From Rhyzopertha dominica (taxonomy: Eukaryota > Arthropoda > Insecta > Coleoptera > Bostrichidae): a stretch of 64,000 nucleotides of DNA. The stretch lies in assembly GCA_025024175.1 (NCBI GenBank), contig QCXZ01000137.1, positions 372,001 through 436,000 on the forward strand, read 5' to 3'. Shown here piece after piece: positions 59,776 to 64,000 of the stretch. A program made the translations under genes and the position numbers. How positions within the stretch are numbered: the first letter of the stretch is position 1; every line of letters starts with the position of its first letter. The notes beneath the pieces were generated by a model. That model was not told the origin of the DNA. It searched no databases and worked only from the letters and a program-made list of their open reading frames with translations.

Positions 59776-62700
59776 TCACATCACAGAGTACCTCCCGACC
59801 AATCGCAAGTGGCAGTCATCGCAAACCCTGACGGGTTTCGCCGATGAGGGCAGCGTTGCGGAATTGTCGGAACACGAGTTGCAAAAAATCTCGCCGCAGT
59901 TGCGACAGTGGTGCTAAAAAAAACGTCGTTCGTTTAACCCCCTCAAAGGAACCTAAAATGTCAACCTTAAAAAGCGACCTACCTTCCGCCTTGTAAGGTT
60001 GAATTCTTTATTGCACGACTTGCAGCTGGTGACGTTCTTGTCTTTCGCCCACGTGCCGTCGCTCCTGTTTTTGCTGGCTTCCTCCTTCAAATCGGATATT
60101 TGCAGCTTGGACACGCTGAGCTGCGTTCCCAGTTCCTCTAACGTCTGCTCTTGCTCGAGGCTGTGCTCTTTGAGGGTGTAGTAGTCTTCCTGAAGGGTCG
60201 CGTNTTTCTGGTAAATTTAAAAGGAGATTTTCTCGATTGTTTTCCAAGGTTCAATATATTTTTAAGCAGAAAAAAGTAACAAATAATGAAGAGGTAAAGA
60301 ATGTGTAAAATGTTACCCAAAACAGATTAATTAATTTGCAAATAATACAAACAAATGGTAACTAATTAATTAATTCTTGATTAATTTCCAACCTTGCATC
60401 TTTTTCAAGTACTTTGTAAGCATTAAAATAATAACTGACAAATAGTAATGAATAACTGATAACGAAATTCCAAAAAAACTTATACAACTTGTGTTNTAGT
60501 AACGAGTGTAACGACTACTGAAAATCCCAGTAAACATAATGACGTCCCCAACAATCTGCTACTACCTTCCGTTAATCATGTTAACAAATCACAATATTGA
60601 CTGAACTTTGAACTGGACAAGTCAACAGAAAAAGTTACCTGAGCTATTAACCTGAGTTGACTGAGTTCATTTTGCAGCTTAGCTATGCGTTCCCTCTCCT
60701 GCTGCATTGTCTCTTGCAACGAAATTCTCCATTCCCTCTCGACCCTGAGGTCGCCCTCTACACTGTTGGCCTGTTCTTCCTGCTGCGCTGCTTGGACGTC
60801 GAGTTCCCTCCTTCGCCTTTCGATGCAGACTTTCTCGGATTCGCTCTCGCGATATCTATCAGCGGGGAAAAAAAAGTTGCAAAATAAAATAAAAAGCGAG
60901 GGAGAAACAAGGAAAACAATGGCAAACCCATATAAACATAACGAAAGGGAAGCAAAATAAAGAAGAATGAGGGGCTAGAGAGCGAGAGAGAATGCATAGT
61001 TGGTTTTAAAACTTTTTATTTGATCGAAAGCTGCTGGTCTTACATCGTTATATACTTTTAACACAGCGAAATTCAGCTAACGATAACATTTACAATGTTA
61101 TAAATTGAAACTTTTCGTAAGAATTAGGCATTGCAGCTGGTAGTGAAGGTTTGCCAAAGTTTCCCCATCTCGTTTTCTTTTTGCAACTCCTTAATGTACA
61201 ATGGTAATCAAAAAATTTATGTCAAATGACAAAATATTTGCAGAGATGAAAAATTAGTACACAAAATGTTTAACCTGTCAAATATTTGACACACCTTGAA
61301 AATATCCAAACGTAAACTTGCAGTTTCATTTCTAAATATTTTCATAAATTTTTCCTAAAAAGTGTTGAATTTGACAGGTCCAGTCTGACACAAATTTCTT
61401 GAACCAAGGACACCAGAATGGAACGAACGCATGGTCTCGTTCAATTCTGCCGTTGACAAGCCCAAAGCAGTTAGTTTTGACAGGAACTATCTACCTACTT
61501 AGTCTCGAGTGTCTGTATAGTGTCTGACATAGACTGCGACTGGGCTTCTAGTTTCCTAATCAGTTCGGTTTTATGTTTCAGTGATGCCTCGCAGTCCTGC
61601 AAATTACGTCTTGCGTTACAATTTGCCGTTGTTAACGTTCACAGTTCTCTGATTTTTACTTTTAGAGACAAAAAAAAACAGTTTACAGTTTGGTTAGTAC
61701 TGGTACAAGCTATAGATCACACACAGATTTAGTTTAGGGAATATGATGATTAATTCATGTACTCAAAATGAATTTAAAAAAATTGATGATTTCAAATCAA
61801 CCTAGATGCGACAATTGTGATGATTTAAAAAAAATACAGCAATGGAAAAGCAGAATCAGATAAAACGGCCGATGAAAATGTTAGTTAACAACTGACAGAA
61901 AAAGAAATAGATGAATAATGAATTATTAAAAACCAACAAATAAAGAAGTTATGCACTCCAGCGGCAGTAAAGAAATCGTGATTTAGTAATGATCAAAGTA
62001 TTGGTAACGAGTAACAAATAACGATAATTAAAAAATCTTAAAAACGGCAATTATCACCAAATACCATCCAAATAACAATTGAACAGTAACGGAAATTAAT
62101 TCTGACAGAATGAGTACATGAATTTTACTGCTTGGAGGCTTCATTATTCTCGTTACTGTTCTCTTTCTGTTTCTCTGAATTGTCGTTGCTGCCGCCAACG
62201 ACATGATCCGCTTCGCTCTTTTTCAGTTCCTTTGCGTCGGCGATAGAGCGTCGCTTCTCGGACGACTTTCTCTCGCCATCTTTGACAAGATGGTTGTACT
62301 TTTCCAGGTTGTTGAGGATCTTGCCGATCTGACCTGCCTTAGCCTGCAGTCGGCTGACCATCTCGCCCTTTTGGGTCAGTTCCATTTCACACTCCTATAA
62401 ACCGGCCGATACTTTGACACGAAACGAGCGAAAGGGGTGCGGAAAACCATGCAAGGAATCGTCGATACAAACAATGTAAGAAAAAAGAATAAAATATGTG
62501 GGAAGGCTTCATTTTGGCGATTAAAAAAATTCATGTGTTTTACTGACAATCTGAATCTTTACTGTTAGAAGCAATGATTTCGGAAATGACTAATTTGGCA
62601 TTTGAGGCTAACTTGTCAAACTGTTACTTGACAACAACAAAATCAAGGAAGTTTATTGTATTTTTATTGTTTTGGTACTAAAAAAAGGCAACCTGTTTTG

Positions 62701-63567
62701 AAAATTTTAGCAAATACTTCAAAAACCTTCCAAATTGGCAAGTTCAACTGCCAATAACTTTTTTTGGTGATATTAGCATCTGACAACAATCTGTGAGATC
62801 GAGGAATAAAATTTACCTGAGTAATATTCATATTTTTTTTTAAGAAACATCAAATTTGACAAGTTCAATTTAGGGTTTAATAAGACCGAGGCCAATGGAA
62901 TGAACCCATTCACAAACAACAAAACAACATCAAAAAGGCTACACAACCAAAAAATAATAAATAACAATATAAAAATGTCACATAACAAACCATGACAGAA
63001 TGTTGATTTGGGATAACGACAATAAAAGCAACCAAACAATCTCATGCATGAGGAAAAAAAACAAAACCACTCACCTGTANCTTCTTGTACATTTCTAGGT
63101 TAATTAGTTTAATATCATCCAACTGTTTCCGAAACGACATTATCGTGTCCTGTTTCTCGTGGATATCCTTCTCCAAAAGCTTCATGGCCACCTCCATTTC
63201 CGCCTTGAGACACAACTAAAACCTCCCTTTTGCAAAAACCGTCTCCATCCATCGCACTTCCAAACCCACCTGCAAATCCAGCTCTTTTTCCGCCTCTTGC
63301 CGAAGCTTCCTCTCCTCTTCCAGCCTCTGTTTCAATTCAGCGACATCCGCGGACTTCCCCGCCGTATCGGGCTCCGCCATGTTCGTAATGTGCGCCCCCA
63401 AGAGCACCGGGTCCGTCTTTGGTTCCTTGCCGAGCTCCTGCCTCAGCTGTCGGTTCTCGTCGTACAGCGTGAAAAGGCTGTTCTTCGCGATTGCCAGATC
63501 TTCCTTCATCAGAGCGTTTGTTGTGGTCAGCGACTCGACTTTGGCCTGTAGATTTGTGACTGTTGCA
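59776..63567 (-). CDS. RUFY-family RUN and FYVE protein, 3' part (5' end outside window)
   Basis: An endosomal/lysosomal traffic adaptor that binds small GTPases and PI3P; insects usually have one copy. Visible exons: 63270-63567, 63075-63203, then 61499-61596 (or 62300-62394), 60639-60855, 59983-60207 and 59776-59913. Coiled-coil blocks include [32 protein letters not shown] and [15 protein letters not shown], closest to vertebrate RUFY3. The C-terminal FYVE finger has [26 protein letters not shown] and RVCDDC, so all zinc and PI3P-binding residues are present. The first visible exon enters in phase 2, and upstream exons with the RUN domain must lie beyond 64000. N bases fall in two exons. 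Confidence 0.94.
61499..61596 (-). other. RUFY alternative coiled-coil exon D (98 nt)
   Basis: Phase 0 to phase 2, donor ACTAA|gtaggt. It encodes [19 protein letters not shown] and on to LETK, then continues into the FYVE exons. It aligns with exon C at 62300-62394. Confidence 0.8.
62125..62394 (-). other. RUFY alternative coiled-coil exon C or short-isoform terminal exon
   Basis: Acceptor gtttatag, then [19 protein letters not shown]. Using the donor GGAAAA|gtacaa at 62300 gives a 95-nt exon in the same phases as exon D. Read through, it adds about 56 charged Lys/Glu/Ser/Asn residues and stops at 62125, a protein without FYVE, like the short RUFY3 isoform. Confidence 0.7.
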
Positions 63568-64000
63568 CTGCAATCCCCCCACAACTGTTAGGCAACAGTC
63601 TTGACCTTAAAGTGGTCTTAAATGGGAAAATGACTCACTTCCTACGCATACACGGTGCATTTCAATTGTTCAATACGTGTTGAATGGGTGTTAATTGCAC
63701 AAATGTTTACGCATTTAAAATTAACCTTTGATTGTGTAAAATCTGGCAGGATTCCAAAAGGTATGAAAGAAATTTTTTGGCATGATTTCTGTGACTGCTC
63801 AAGTGTGGATTCAGTTTCAATGCTGTTAAGTGAAAGTGGACTTGTTATCAAAAAAAAACAAGTGTTGGGTAATTATTTGTTAGGCAATAGCTTTTTTCTG
63901 TTTAGTAGCAAATTGGACAGGGCCATTAATCAGTGGTTTATCAAACCATAATTAATTCTCCTAAATAATGAATTTTTCATACAGATAANAGAGCAACAAA
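63568..64000. other. RUFY intron running off the window
   Basis: Non-coding AT-rich sequence upstream of the 63270-63567 exon. A plus-strand ORF (63655-63951) has no recognisable family. Confidence 0.5.

Overview
This window reads as a piece of draft beetle-like insect nuclear genome. The genes are intron-rich and most introns are 50-70 nt, the non-coding DNA is AT-rich, every protein matches a conserved animal family best in its insect form (Hfp/PUF60, Slik, Kap-alpha1, FKBP39, single-copy RUFY), and a long tandem satellite fills one end. The order cannot be proved from the sequence alone. Scattered N bases and one apparent homopolymer frameshift suggest an unpolished assembly.

Layout. About 1-8180 is a 271-bp satellite array of roughly 30 units. 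Eleven protein-coding genes follow, the last incomplete: PUF60/hfp (-, 8741-17019), MMS19 (-, 17752-21305), Slik (-, 21875-35491), SMYD5 (+, 36301-37727), DDRGK1 (-, 38038-38950), importin alpha Kap-alpha1 (-, 40464-44475), MIX23/CCDC58 (+, 45250-45830), a FAM162/UPF0389 gene (-, 45991-46408), a 1.1-kb hAT-type transposon remnant (46509-47609), listerin Ltn1 (-, 47783-56498), FKBP39 (+, 57010-58745) and the 3' half of a RUFY-family gene (-, 59776-63567, continuing past the right edge). I derived exons by joining GT-AG (twice GC-AG) sites and checking reading phase and family similarity. One Slik exon stays one base out of frame.

These are unlinked housekeeping functions: splicing (PUF60), cytosolic Fe-S delivery (MMS19), cortical kinase signalling (Slik), lysine methylation (SMYD5), UFMylation at the ER (DDRGK1), nuclear import (Kap-alpha1), mitochondrial proteins (MIX23, FAM162), ribosome quality control (Ltn1), chromatin/nucleolar prolyl isomerase (FKBP39) and endosomal traffic (RUFY). 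Slik/SMYD5, Kap-alpha1/MIX23 and Ltn1/FKBP39 are divergent pairs that may share promoters. MIX23/FAM162, SMYD5/DDRGK1 and FKBP39/RUFY converge.

The most notable signals are: a phase-matched mutually exclusive exon pair in PUF60 beside perfect inverted repeats; a second PUF60 N-terminus from an upstream first exon; two interchangeable coiled-coil exons in RUFY, one of which can read through to a stop and drop the FYVE domain; two GC-AG introns; a hAT element with an exact 8-bp target duplication just upstream of FAM162; a trimeric higher-order intronic repeat on both sides of one Slik exon; and TGACA/TGTCA clusters near the 5' ends of most genes and in several introns.
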